DNA from: Cyclobacteriaceae bacterium
GTDB lineage: Bacteria; Bacteroidota; Bacteroidia; Cytophagales; Cyclobacteriaceae
Reading direction: 5' to 3'
NCBI GenBank assembly: GCA_016787565.1
Contig: JAEUUG010000009.1
Coordinates: 1 to 64,000, forward strand
DNA: 64,000 nucleotides
This document shows, piece by piece, positions 8,686 through 17,680 of the stretch; position 1 is the first letter of the stretch; each line of letters begins with the position of its first letter. The position numbers were made by a program, and so were the translations under genes. The notes under the pieces were generated by a model that saw only the letters and a list, made by a program, of their open reading frames with translations, did no database searches and was not told where the DNA came from.

Positions 8686-9264
8686 ATGATTGATTTCTTC
8701 AAATATAAGAACCAGGTAAAACCGGAAAAGGGCAGGCTTCTGATTTCAGAACCGTTCCTTCCTGATCCGAATTTTGAACGTACAGTTGTCTTGTTGTGCG
8801 AGCATAATGAGGATGGGTCTTTTGGATTTGTCCTAAACAAACCATCTATTGTTCGAGTTAATGAAGTAATGGAAGATTTGAAAACGTTTGATGAAACCGT
8901 CTATATTGGTGGGCCTGTCCAACAGGATACGCTGCATTTTATTCATCGTCATACTGCTGTCGATCGCGCAGTTGAAGTTGCAACAGGTATTTATTGGGGA
9001 GGAGATTTTGAGAGTCTGATTCTTCAGACAGAAACAGATCAGATTAAGCACAGTGATATCAGGTTTTACCTTGGATATAGCGGATGGGGACCTGGTCAGT
9101 TGGAAACTGAATTAGAGGAAGATTCGTGGATTGTATGTGATTTCGTGACAGATTCATTGTTATTTGATACTGATCCAAAATTGATGTGGAAAAGTGCATT
9201 AGACAACATGGGAGGTCGGTTTTCCGTGTACTCCAACTATCCAGTAGATCCACGATTGAATTAA
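8686..9264 (+). CDS. YqgE/AlgH family protein
   Basis: 192 residues. The family signatures are all present: GRLLISEPFLPDPNFERTVV, LNKPS, YIGGPVQQDTLHFIH and FYLGYSGWGPGQLE. The fold is known but no biochemical role is established; the AlgH name comes from an old alginate regulation study in Pseudomonas. It shares a 93-base divergent spacer with pdxH and is followed after 48 bases by the DUF349 gene. Confidence 0.92.
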   Translation: MIDFFKYKNQVKPEKGRLLISEPFLPDPNFERTVVLLCEHNEDGSFGFVLNKPSIVRVNEVMEDLKTFDETVYIGGPVQQDTLHFIHRHTAVDRAVEVATGIYWGGDFESLILQTETDQIKHSDIRFYLGYSGWGPGQLETELEEDSWIVCDFVTDSLLFDTDPKLMWKSALDNMGGRFSVYSNYPVDPRLN

Positions 9265-9312
9265 TCATTTTTACTAACTTAGCGCTCTATCGTAGCGAAA
9301 TGGAAATTGACC

Positions 9313-11166
9313 ATGGAAATCGAAAAGGAAAAAGAGTTGGAACAAGCACAAGGGGCAGGATTTGAAGGTGACCATGTCAATGGCGTTATTCATTCTGAAG
9401 TTGACTTATCCGAAAAAGACGAATCTTCCGAGGGAACGCTGGAGGATGACCACAAACAAATTGACTACAGCAACTATTCTAAAGCGCAACTCACAGCGCT
9501 GATCACTGATCTCTCGAAAGACGATAACATTAAAAAAGTTGATCTGATCCTCAAAGAGATTAAGCCTTTCTTTGATGAAATCAAGGAGAGAGAAAAAACT
9601 GAAGCACGCTTAAGGTTCGTGCAAGACGGTGCAAATCCCGATGACTTTGAATATAGAGGTGACGATCTTGATACTGCATTTGAGGCCAACTTTAAATTGA
9701 TCAAGGACAGAAGAGCACAATTTCTTCGTCAACAGGAGAATCAGAAGCAGGACAATCTGCGTAGAAAAATTGAGATTATCGAAAAGCTTCGAGAGTTAAT
9801 CGATTCGCCAGAAAGTTCGCAACAATTTGAAATCTTCAAAGAGCTTCAAAAGGAATGGAAGTCAATCGGTGCAGTTCCGGGTACGCAAGCAAAAACATTG
9901 TGGGCGAATTATCATGCGTTGGTCGACAGGTTCTATGATCACCAAAATATCTACTTCGAGTTGAAGGAACTCGATCGAAAGAAAAACCTGGAGGCAAAGT
10001 TGGAATTGTGCGCCCGTGCTGAGCGCCTGCTTGCGGTTGAAATCATCAATACTGCGATTCGTGAACTGAATGAATTACATCACGAATTCAAACATACTGG
10101 CCCTGTTCCAAGAGAAGATAAAGAAGTTGTTTGGCAGCGTTTCAAAGCTGCCTCCGATGCTATTTATGCCAGGCGTGATGAGTACCTGAGTAAAATGCAA
10201 CAAGACTTGCAGGTTAATTTTGATGAGAAATTAAAGTTAGCAGATGAAGTTCAGGAATTTGCAACCTATCAATCCGACAGAATCAAAGAGTGGAACGAGA
10301 AAACAAAAATAATTCTTGATATTCAGAAACGCTGGGAAATTGTGGGTGGACTACCACGCGCTAAAGCGAAGGAAGTCAACAGGAAATTCTGGTCTGCCTT
10401 TAAAGCATTCTTCAACAATAAGAACAATTTCTTCCGGAAGCTTGATGAAGAACGTGAGCAAAACTTACAACGCAAACAGGAGTTAATTCAAAAAGCCATT
10501 GCGCTTAAGGCAAGTCACGATTGGGAAAAAACTTCCAATGAATTGAAGTCACTCCAGTTGAAGTGGAAAGAAATCGGACCTGTTCCGGAAAAGCTGCGGG
10601 AAAAAATATTCAAAGAATTTAAGGATGCCTGCGATTATTTTTTTGAACAACGAAGAGAGCAGCATGGTAAATTAGAACAGGAGCAGGCAGCAAATCTTCA
10701 ACGTAAATTAGAGCTGTTTTCTGAAATAGAAAACCATATTCAGGCAGGAACAGCCACCATGGACATTCTAACCTCCTTGCAGGAGCGTTATACTTCCATC
10801 GGCTTTGTACCGCGGAATGATATGAACAGCACGAAAAGCCGTTACGGAGAATTATGTGAGAAGTTTATTGCTGCAATCCCGAATCTATCTGACGATGAAA
10901 AGAGCAAAATCATCCTCACAAATGAACTTCAGGATCTTAAAAATGATCCAATGGCTGAGCGGAAACTTTATCAACGCGAGCAGGGTATCCGTAAGAAAAT
11001 TCAGAAGATTGAAAACGACATTGCGTTGTGGAAAAACAATCTTGAGTTTTTCTCGCGATCATCCAATGCGGATAGCCTTCGGGCGGAGTTCAACGAGAAG
11101 ATCAACGATGCTACCGATCAACTAAAGCAATTAAAGGATCAACTCAAACTTCTACGAACTGTATAA
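9313..11166 (+). CDS. DUF349 repeat protein
   Basis: About 617 residues, very rich in charge and predicted almost wholly helical. At least five DUF349 repeats are visible, each with a W/F-x3-G-x-V/L-P core: EWKSIGAVPG, EFKHTGPVPR, RWEIVGGLPR, KWKEIGPVPE and RYTSIGFVPR. The N-terminal 60 residues are acidic and probably disordered; the C terminus ends in a coiled coil. DUF349 proteins are universal in Bacteroidota and act in unknown processes. I start at ATG 9313; the ATG at 9300 is out of frame and the TTG at 9307 adds only two residues. Confidence 0.88.
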   Translation: MEIEKEKELEQAQGAGFEGDHVNGVIHSEVDLSEKDESSEGTLEDDHKQIDYSNYSKAQLTALITDLSKDDNIKKVDLILKEIKPFFDEIKEREKTEARLRFVQDGANPDDFEYRGDDLDTAFEANFKLIKDRRAQFLRQQENQKQDNLRRKIEIIEKLRELIDSPESSQQFEIFKELQKEWKSIGAVPGTQAKTLWANYHALVDRFYDHQNIYFELKELDRKKNLEAKLELCARAERLLAVEIINTAIRELNELHHEFKHTGPVPREDKEVVWQRFKAASDAIYARRDEYLSKMQQDLQVNFDEKLKLADEVQEFATYQSDRIKEWNEKTKIILDIQKRWEIVGGLPRAKAKEVNRKFWSAFKAFFNNKNNFFRKLDEEREQNLQRKQELIQKAIALKASHDWEKTSNELKSLQLKWKEIGPVPEKLREKIFKEFKDACDYFFEQRREQHGKLEQEQAANLQRKLELFSEIENHIQAGTATMDILTSLQERYTSIGFVPRNDMNSTKSRYGELCEKFIAAIPNLSDDEKSKIILTNELQDLKNDPMAERKLYQREQGIRKKIQKIENDIALWKNNLEFFSRSSNADSLRAEFNEKINDATDQLKQLKDQLKLLRTV

Positions 11167-11178
11167 TATACAAAAACC

Positions 11179-11204
11179 AAAGCAGCGAAATCGCTGCTTT
11201 TTTC
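11179..11204 (+). terminator. Terminator after the DUF349 gene
   Basis: Perfect stem AAAGCAGCG/CGCTGCTTT (11179-11187 and 11192-11200) with an AAAT loop, continuing into TTTC. It begins 12 bases after the stop codon. Confidence 0.88.
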
Positions 11205-11225
11205 TTACCGCTCAAGTCACAGATA

Positions 11226-11885
11226 ATGAAAATACTGAAACTTGTTGTATTACTTTTCACGATGGTAAGTACCCAAACCTGGGCACAGCAGAAACCATAT
11301 TGGACTGAAATACAGGAATTCAAAAAGCAGGATAGTATTCAATTTCCACCCCAAAAAGCAATTCTGTTTGTTGGTAGTTCATCCTTCCGGATGTGGAACT
11401 CTGTTCAACAGGATTTTCCCGGATATACCATCATTAACAGAGGCTTTGGCGGATCAACATTGTCCGATGTCATGTTGTATGCAAATGATATCATCATCGC
11501 GTATAAGCCGAAACAGGTAGTAATCTATTGCGGTGAGAATGACCTAGCTTCAGCAGGTGAGGTAACAGCCGAAATTGTAACGGAGCGCTTTATTGATCTC
11601 TTCACGGCTATTAGAGACAAAATGAAGAAGGTAAATATTGTTTTTGTTTCGATAAAGCCTAGTCCGAGCAGAAGCCAATTGATGCCAGCGATGGCGCTTG
11701 CCAACAAGCAGATTGAAGCCTTTTTAAAAATTCAGAAACGTACGGCTTTTGTTAATGTTTACGACCGCATGCTTACCGCGGAAGGTCACCCGAGAACCGA
11801 ATTATTTATCGATGACATGCTGCATATGAATGCCGAGGGTTATGCCATTTGGCGGGAGGCTATTTTGCCATACCTGAAGAAATAG
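11226..11885 (+). CDS. Secreted SGNH/GDSL-type hydrolase
   Basis: 219 residues with a cleavable signal peptide (MKILKLVVLLFTMVSTQTWA, then QQ). The four SGNH blocks are visible: GSSS with the nucleophile near Ser51, GFGGST with Gly near 75, GEND with Asn105, and DDMLH with the Asp197/His200 pair. Such enzymes are esterases, often acting on acylated sugars in the periplasm. The substrate cannot be read from the sequence and the gene stands alone between a terminator and a convergent gene. Confidence 0.85.
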   Translation: MKILKLVVLLFTMVSTQTWAQQKPYWTEIQEFKKQDSIQFPPQKAILFVGSSSFRMWNSVQQDFPGYTIINRGFGGSTLSDVMLYANDIIIAYKPKQVVIYCGENDLASAGEVTAEIVTERFIDLFTAIRDKMKKVNIVFVSIKPSPSRSQLMPAMALANKQIEAFLKIQKRTAFVNVYDRMLTAEGHPRTELFIDDMLHMNAEGYAIWREAILPYLKK

Positions 11886-11908
11886 CATAATCCCGGCTTC
11901 ATGATGAT

Positions 11909-12349
11909 TTAGTTTTCATCCACGATAACAACTTTCTCCATCACATCACCACCTCGAATTTGGTCAATAACGTCTAATCCCTCATACACTTTTCCAAAGA
12001 CGGTGTGGTTTCGATCAAGATGTTTGGTTGTGTCGCGGGTGTGGCAGATAAAGAATTGAGACCCCCCAGTATTGCGCCCGGCATGTGCCATAGAAATAAC
12101 ACCGCGATCATGGTACTGATTGCCTCCTGTCAACTCACAATCGATGTGATATCCCGGGCCGCCATTGCCAATACCATTCGGGCAACCGCCCTGAATCATA
12201 AAGTTGGGGATCACCCGGTGAAAGGTCAATCCATTATAAAAACCTTTTTCAGCCAGATCAATAAAATTCTGTACTGTTTTCGGGGCGTCCTCAGCAAAGA
12301 ACTTTAGCTTCATGACTCCCTTTTTTGTGTGAATTTCTGCTACCTTCAT
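11909..12349 (-). CDS. Cyclophilin-type peptidyl-prolyl isomerase
   Basis: About 146 residues, a single cyclophilin domain catalysing cis-trans isomerisation of proline bonds. The active-site stretch FHRVIPNFMIQGG, then GGSQFFI and HTVFGKV are intact. There is no signal peptide, so it is cytoplasmic and of PpiB type. I start at MKVAEIHTKKG (complement of 12347-12349), where the domain begins; the longer frame adds eight residues. It converges with the SGNH hydrolase gene, 23 bases apart. Confidence 0.92.
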   Translation of the reverse strand: MKVAEIHTKKGVMKLKFFAEDAPKTVQNFIDLAEKGFYNGLTFHRVIPNFMIQGGCPNGIGNGGPGYHIDCELTGGNQYHDRGVISMAHAGRNTGGSQFFICHTRDTTKHLDRNHTVFGKVYEGLDVIDQIRGGDVMEKVVIVDEN

Positions 12350-12431
12350 TTTAACGTTTAATTTGTCCGGCAATTTAAGCTGAGATTTTGATTTCTACTA
12401 CCAACGTTTACAACTAACGAACACCAATACA

Positions 12432-12689
12432 ATGGCATCCTGCAGTAGTGGTAAAAAAATGTATGCCAGTGAGGCCATTGCGGAAGACGTGCTGATTGAA
12501 GCCTGGACCCGGTATGACTATGCACCAAACCACGGACCCATTGCCATTTACCTGTGTGAGGATTGTGGTGCCTATCACCTTACTTCTAAAGGTGTGATGA
12601 ACGAAAAACTAGCACAATACATCAAAGAAGGAAAAATCAGTCGGCAGAAAGAAGCAGATCGTTGGCTAAATCGTCTGAAAAAGAAATAG
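12432..12689 (+). CDS. Small conserved protein with CxxC, function unknown
   Basis: 85 residues. I recognise it as a small conserved Bacteroidota protein but know no function. A central YLCEDCGAYHLTSKG carries one CxxC pair, with an extra Cys4 and a histidine in AYH that could complete a metal site. The C-terminal half is basic and helical and ends in LKKK. It faces the 145-residue unknown protein tail to tail, with a seven-base gap. Confidence 0.7.
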   Translation: MASCSSGKKMYASEAIAEDVLIEAWTRYDYAPNHGPIAIYLCEDCGAYHLTSKGVMNEKLAQYIKEGKISRQKEADRWLNRLKKK

Positions 12690-12696
12690 CAATGCC

Positions 12697-13134
12697 TCAG
12701 AATAAATTGATGTGGTACACATCTTTTTCATTTCGTGGAATGTTGGTGATATGAAATCCACCCGGTTGCGGAATTTCTTCCTTTAAATCAAACTGCCGAC
12801 AGGATTTTGGTAATCCTGCAAAAATCAATAAGAATGAGTAGGAACTACTATCCGGAATCATCGTCCAATAGGGCGCGTAGGAAATATTTTCAGCATGCAC
12901 CAGTTGCGACCGTGTGCCGCTGGTAGCATCAATCAGGAAAGTAGTTTTCCAAATCCTTATAAGCATTCCTTCTACCTGCGAGTCGCAATGACAGTGAACG
13001 TACACAAAGGAGTCTTCGAGCATTTCAGGGTCAATGGATGTCATGACTTCCGTATCGACAGAAGGTTTTGGCTTTACCACAGGTTCCAGAACCTTAGTGC
13101 CCGCCTGAGGTTGAAATAGACCATGACTATTCAT
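12697..13134 (-). CDS. Conserved hypothetical protein
   Basis: 145 residues, no signal peptide and no membrane helix. Conserved-looking blocks are LIRIWKTTFLID, LVHAENISYAPYWTMI, YSFLLIFAGLPKSC and FDLKEEIPQPGGFHI. I remember similar proteins from other Bacteroidota but no assigned function. The N-terminal 45 residues are proline-rich and poorly ordered in appearance. It lies between two unrelated plus-strand genes. Confidence 0.7.
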   Translation of the reverse strand: MNSHGLFQPQAGTKVLEPVVKPKPSVDTEVMTSIDPEMLEDSFVYVHCHCDSQVEGMLIRIWKTTFLIDATSGTRSQLVHAENISYAPYWTMIPDSSSYSFLLIFAGLPKSCRQFDLKEEIPQPGGFHITNIPRNEKDVYHINLF

Positions 13135-13264
13135 GATAGTTTTTGATTTCGAAGTTTCAAATTTCGCTTCTTTTCACGGCTGCATCAAGTTGCTAACAGA
13201 TTTCTTCCGGATTTCATAGCGTGTTGATCGAAAGCAGAAATTCTTTTTTAACTTCCAAACGGAT

Positions 13265-14230
13265 ATGAAGATTGTTGTACTAGACAGCTATACCCTTAAT
13301 CCCGGGGATTTAAACTGGGACGCATTGCGAGCTATGGGTGACCTTGTATTGTATGACCGTAGCACACCGGAGCAAGCACTACCACGCATGCAGGAAGCTG
13401 AAATTGTCTTAACTAATAAAGCTCCTATTACACGTGAAGCTGTACATCAATCACCCCAACTAAAATATATTGGTGTGTTGGCCACCGGGTATAATGTTGT
13501 TGATGTTCAAGCAGCCTCTGAGCATAACATTACCGTTTCGAATGTGCCGGCCTATGGAACGGCATCAGTGGCGCAGCATACATTTGCCCTGATCCATGAA
13601 CTGGCATCGCATACCGGCATGCATGCGCAGAGTGTGCGCAGCGGTGATTGGTCTGCTCAACAAGATTTTAGTTATTGGCGAAAACCCATACTTGAGCTTG
13701 ATGGGAAAACCCTAGGCATCATTGGACTTGGAAAGATTGGTCAACAGGTGGCCCGCATTGCCCTCGCAATGGGCATGAAAGTAATTGCCTCCCATCCACA
13801 TCCTGAGCGTGACAGGATGGAGGGCGTATCTTTTGTTGATTTAAACACATGCTTTCGCGATGCGGATATTGTTTCTCTGCATTGTCCTCTGAATGACCAA
13901 AACAAAGGTTTTGTCAACGACTCATTATTATCAATAATGAAACGTTCTGCATTTCTCATTAACGTCAGTCGCGGTCCCCTGATTAACGAACGTGATCTTG
14001 ACGATGCCCTCAATAGCGAACGGATTGCTGGAGCGGGTCTTGATGTTTTATCTCAGGAACCACCGCCACCGCATCATCCGTTATTGACGGCAAAAAATTG
14101 CATCATCACACCACACATTGCGTGGGCATCGCAGGCTGCCCGTCAGCGACTGATGGACATTGCTGTTCAAAATGTTCAGGCATTTCTTTCGGGCAAACCA
14201 CAGAACGTAGTAAATAAAAAAAATGATTAG
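13265..14230 (+). CDS. D-2-hydroxyacid dehydrogenase (glycerate dehydrogenase-like)
   Basis: 321 residues of the NAD-dependent D-isomer 2-hydroxyacid dehydrogenase family. The dinucleotide motif GLGKIG is at 154-159. The catalytic triad is in place: Arg236 (SRGP), Glu265 (SQEP) and His284 (TPHIAWAS). The overall pattern, including TGYNVVDV and PAYGTASVAQHTFAL, is closest to hydroxypyruvate reductase/glycerate dehydrogenase (HprA-like), which interconverts hydroxypyruvate and D-glycerate. The next gene, a fucosidase, starts eight bases later and is likely in the same transcript, although no common pathway is obvious. Confidence 0.85.
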   Translation: MKIVVLDSYTLNPGDLNWDALRAMGDLVLYDRSTPEQALPRMQEAEIVLTNKAPITREAVHQSPQLKYIGVLATGYNVVDVQAASEHNITVSNVPAYGTASVAQHTFALIHELASHTGMHAQSVRSGDWSAQQDFSYWRKPILELDGKTLGIIGLGKIGQQVARIALAMGMKVIASHPHPERDRMEGVSFVDLNTCFRDADIVSLHCPLNDQNKGFVNDSLLSIMKRSAFLINVSRGPLINERDLDDALNSERIAGAGLDVLSQEPPPPHHPLLTAKNCIITPHIAWASQAARQRLMDIAVQNVQAFLSGKPQNVVNKKND

Positions 14231-14238
14231 CATTAAAC

Positions 14239-15681
14239 ATGAATAAGGTATTTGCATCGATGGTAGTACTGCTGATCGTCTCTTGCAGTAAAAAGGAAGT
14301 AGCACCACCGGCTCCGTTGAGTCCCGTTCCAAGTGAAGCACAGATGGCATGGCATGAAATGGAGCTTACATCGTTCGTTCATTTTACCATCAATACATTT
14401 ACAGGATTAGAGTGGGGAATGGGCAGTGAAAGTCCATCGTTGTTCAAACCCGATCAACTCGATGCCGAACAGTGGGTGAGTGTTCTCAAGGAAACCGGGT
14501 TTAATAGTTTGATACTTACCTGCAAGCACCACGATGGTTTTTGTTTATGGCCAAGCCAATACACCGAGCACTCAATCAAAAATTCGCCCTATAAAAATGG
14601 GAAAGGAGATCTGGTACGTGAAGTTTCGGAAGCTTGTAAAAAATATGGATTGAAGTTCGGCATTTACCTGTCGCCTTGGGATAGAAATCATGCGGAGTAT
14701 GGAGGACCTCCATACATTACTTATTACCGCGATCAGCTGAAAGAATTATTCACCAACTATGGTCCTGTTTACGAGATGTGGTTTGATGGCGCTAATGGCG
14801 GAACAGGTTACTATGGTGGAACGAATCAAAAGCGCAACATTGATGGTAAAACATACTATGATTGGCCAAACACTCTTTCCCTAGTAAAATCCATGGAACC
14901 CAACATTATTTTCTTTAGCGATGCCGGACCCGGAGTGCGTTGGGTGGGGAATGAAAGGGGGATTGCTGGCGAAACAAATTGGAACAGCATTACACCCGAT
15001 ACGTTGTATGCGGGCAAAGCAGGAATTGAAAAATTATTAGGTACGGGTGCCGAAAACGGAACAGCATGGATTCCAGCCGAAGTGGATGTCTCTATTCGGC
15101 CAGGTTGGTTCTATCATGCGGAAGAAGATTCACTTGTTAAGTCTCCAGAACAGTTATTCGAAATTTACTTGTCCTCGGTGGGAAGGGGTTCTACACTGTT
15201 GCTGAATATTCCCCCGGATAAGCGCGGGTTATTTCATGAAAATGATGTGGCTTCTTTACGAGGATTTAAACAGTTGCTGGAGCAAGAGTTTACAACCAAT
15301 CTGGCGGCAAATGTTACTGTTACAGCGAGTTCCTATCGTGGTGATGCAGAAATATACTCGGCACGGCAGGTAGTGGATGATAATAAAAAAACGTACTGGT
15401 CTACCGATGATGGTGTTACCTCTGGTCAACTCGAATTAAACCTGGTCAGTCCTCAAAAAATTAAATATGTTGTTCTTCAGGAATACATTCGATCAGGTCA
15501 GCGTGTAAAAAGTTTTTACGTAGAGGCCTGGGTAAACAATGCCTGGCAGAAAATTGCAGAGGGTACAACGATAGGTTACAAGCGCATACTCCGGGTAGCT
15601 CCGGTTGAAACGTCTGGAGTTCGCTTAGTTATAAACGAAGCAAAAGCCAGTCCCATGATTACAACGATAGCGTTGTACTAG
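14239..15681 (+). CDS. GH29 alpha-L-fucosidase, lipoprotein
   Basis: 480 residues. A lipoprotein signal (VLLIVSC, Cys16) predicts anchoring in an outer leaflet. The catalytic TIM barrel (about 35-345) carries the GH29 hallmarks SFVHFTINTFTG, TCKHHDGFCLWPS, and the nucleophile Asp183 in MWFDGANGG. The last 130 residues form an F5/8 type C (CBM32-like) module, seen in NVTVTASS and the region to the end. GH29 enzymes release terminal L-fucose from glycans. The gene may be used in scavenging of fucosylated polysaccharides; no SusCD pair is nearby. Confidence 0.88.
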   Translation: MNKVFASMVVLLIVSCSKKEVAPPAPLSPVPSEAQMAWHEMELTSFVHFTINTFTGLEWGMGSESPSLFKPDQLDAEQWVSVLKETGFNSLILTCKHHDGFCLWPSQYTEHSIKNSPYKNGKGDLVREVSEACKKYGLKFGIYLSPWDRNHAEYGGPPYITYYRDQLKELFTNYGPVYEMWFDGANGGTGYYGGTNQKRNIDGKTYYDWPNTLSLVKSMEPNIIFFSDAGPGVRWVGNERGIAGETNWNSITPDTLYAGKAGIEKLLGTGAENGTAWIPAEVDVSIRPGWFYHAEEDSLVKSPEQLFEIYLSSVGRGSTLLLNIPPDKRGLFHENDVASLRGFKQLLEQEFTTNLAANVTVTASSYRGDAEIYSARQVVDDNKKTYWSTDDGVTSGQLELNLVSPQKIKYVVLQEYIRSGQRVKSFYVEAWVNNAWQKIAEGTTIGYKRILRVAPVETSGVRLVINEAKASPMITTIALY

Positions 15682-15767
15682 AACTCCAAATGTGATTCAA
15701 GATGTTACGTGAACAAGCCTGCTGATGATCGCGATCAAACTGTTGACTATTTTCTGGAGATTGCTTC

Positions 15768-16244
15768 GTGCTATTTTTTTTTTTACTTCCCGGAATATTG
15801 TTGTTTATATGTTGCCGGACACCACAGCCTGTTTACACTCATCAGCCTATGCCAAAAGCTAATCGCTTTTCAGATGAGATTATCTTTATGACCTTCAAAA
15901 TTTATCAGGACAGTACATCGATAAGCAAAATTGAATTACTCGAAAAAAAATCTATATCCGGCACGCTGAAAGGAACTCAAACGAGCGTACATGCTGAAAA
16001 TCGTCTTATCATTAAACAAGAGGATGTTCAACATCAAGTAGTAAACGAGATGTCGATTGAGCACCCGCTGTTTAGGTATGTAGAGTATGGAAACCAGGTT
16101 GGAGAACTTGAAACCAGATTGGTCGAACAGAAATCTGCAGAATTTTTTATTCGTGTAGCCCTGCATCCCAAGACTTATTATATTCGCATTGACGAAATTC
16201 GCAATGATGAGAAGCGAACGTCAACAGCAATGAAAATCCGGTAG
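15768..16244 (+). CDS. Putative lipoprotein upstream of M64 peptidase; T11 tract at start
   Basis: About 158 residues if started at GTG 15768. A hydrophobic segment ends in LLFICC, a plausible lipobox-like signal, followed by a soluble domain that I do not recognise. The start runs into eleven consecutive T residues (15774-15784). If one T were absent, the frame would join ATG 15725 and give the much better N terminus MIAIKLLTIFWRLLRAIFF plus the same LLPGILLFICC. The annotated start may therefore be an artefact of a sequencing slip or of a real slippage site. The stop lies three bases before the M64 start, so the two are one operon and may work together. Confidence 0.5.
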   Translation: MLFFFLLPGILLFICCRTPQPVYTHQPMPKANRFSDEIIFMTFKIYQDSTSISKIELLEKKSISGTLKGTQTSVHAENRLIIKQEDVQHQVVNEMSIEHPLFRYVEYGNQVGELETRLVEQKSAEFFIRVALHPKTYYIRIDEIRNDEKRTSTAMKIR

Positions 16245-16247
16245 CCT

Positions 16248-17660
16248 ATGAAACTAACTATACTATTTGTTTTGGTTTTGATTTCGGCTACCGCATCAGG
16301 TCAAATTTTTCCGGTAGACACGTTATTTAAAAATGGCAAACTGGAAGATCGCATTAATCTTGTTTTTTTGAGTGATGGATATCAGTCTGGTGAATTAGAT
16401 AAATACATTTCGGATGTACAGGGTTTACTCAATAGCTTGTTTGATCAGGTTCCCTTTGTGCACTATAAGAATTACTTCAACGCGTTTGCCGTAAAGGTTC
16501 CATCAAATGAATCGGGAGCCAGACATCCACAAACTTCTCCTGACAGTGACTGTTCACCGGTACCACAAAAAACTGTAGTCGATAATTATTTTGGTTCCAC
16601 GTTTGATAGTTTCAATATTCACCGGTTGTTGGTGCCTGTTAATGGAGGTGCCATTGCAAGTGTGTTGGCCAATAGTTTTCCCTTATACGATCAGGTTTTT
16701 GTTTTGGTAAATTCACCCTACTACGGAGGTTCGGGTGGAGCAAACGCTACATCGTCTACACATACGAGTGCCCATGAAGTAAGTATTCACGAAATCGGAC
16801 ATTCCTTTGCCGGGCTGGCGGATGAGTATTGGGCCGGAGCCAGTTATGCGGCTGAGCGTTCTAATCTTACCCAACAGAGTAATTCAGCACTGGTAAAATG
16901 GGCGAGTTGGGTCGGTAGTTTTGGTGTTGGTGTTTATCCGCATGCTGAAGCACCAACGTGGTACAGGCCGCATCAAAATTGTAAAATGCGGTTTCTTAAT
17001 GTGCCTTTTTGCAGTGTTTGCAATGAAGCATTCATTGAACGGATACACACACTTGTCAATCCATTAGTATCGTACGCACCAACAACACTTTCTATGGAGG
17101 TTGGTGATCAGCCGATTGAGCTTTCATTGTCTTTGATTAAAACTGACCCAAACACGATGTCTATAACCTGGAAGCGCAATAACGTCACATTTGATTCAGA
17201 CAAAGAATCGGTAGTGCTTTTGCCCGCGAGTTTCACGTCTCCTGAAACGAAGATAAAGGCGATTATTACGGATAATACATCGTTATCGCGAAGTGCAACG
17301 CATGCTTCTGCTCATGTTTATGTAGTGGAGTGGACGATTACGACTGATAATCCTTCTGATCCGGTTGTAGGCCTTGATATCAAAGGTGAGAAATCTGAAT
17401 ACCGGATTCAGGTTTATCCAAACCCGGCTAAAGAAGATTTTAATTTTTCCTATACCATGCCAAAAAGAGGAAGTGTACATGTTTCAGTATATGACCTGAA
17501 TGGGAGAAAAGTAAAATCACTGCTATCAACGTATCAGGATGCAGGGGAGCACAACTATCAGTATAGAACATCTGATGTATTTCGATCCGCAGGAGAATAC
17601 ATCGTTGTTTTTACTTTTGGTGATGTGGCTATTTCCAAAAAGGTAGTCCTGATTGACTAG
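16248..17660 (+). CDS. M64 family metallopeptidase with T9SS sorting domain
   Basis: 470 residues. A signal peptide (first 18 residues) is followed by an M64 (IgA peptidase-like) domain containing HEIGH at 181-185 and DEY at 192-194, the extended zinc site typical of this family. A beta-sandwich linker spans about 280-380. The last 85 residues begin YRIQVYPNPAKEDF and contain VYDLNGRKV, a type A sorting domain for the type IX secretion system. The protein is thus predicted to cross the outer membrane and be released or attached to the surface. The Cys near 250-260 (NCKMRFLNVPFCSVCNEAF) probably form disulfides. It follows the putative lipoprotein by three bases. Confidence 0.9.
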   Translation: MKLTILFVLVLISATASGQIFPVDTLFKNGKLEDRINLVFLSDGYQSGELDKYISDVQGLLNSLFDQVPFVHYKNYFNAFAVKVPSNESGARHPQTSPDSDCSPVPQKTVVDNYFGSTFDSFNIHRLLVPVNGGAIASVLANSFPLYDQVFVLVNSPYYGGSGGANATSSTHTSAHEVSIHEIGHSFAGLADEYWAGASYAAERSNLTQQSNSALVKWASWVGSFGVGVYPHAEAPTWYRPHQNCKMRFLNVPFCSVCNEAFIERIHTLVNPLVSYAPTTLSMEVGDQPIELSLSLIKTDPNTMSITWKRNNVTFDSDKESVVLLPASFTSPETKIKAIITDNTSLSRSATHASAHVYVVEWTITTDNPSDPVVGLDIKGEKSEYRIQVYPNPAKEDFNFSYTMPKRGSVHVSVYDLNGRKVKSLLSTYQDAGEHNYQYRTSDVFRSAGEYIVVFTFGDVAISKKVVLID

Positions 17661-17680
17661 TCCCTGAAAACTAAAGTCAC

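Noticed and set aside
12005-12307. 100-codon frame opposite the cyclophilin gene
   Set aside because: It is antisense to a well-supported cyclophilin and its translation shows no family pattern.
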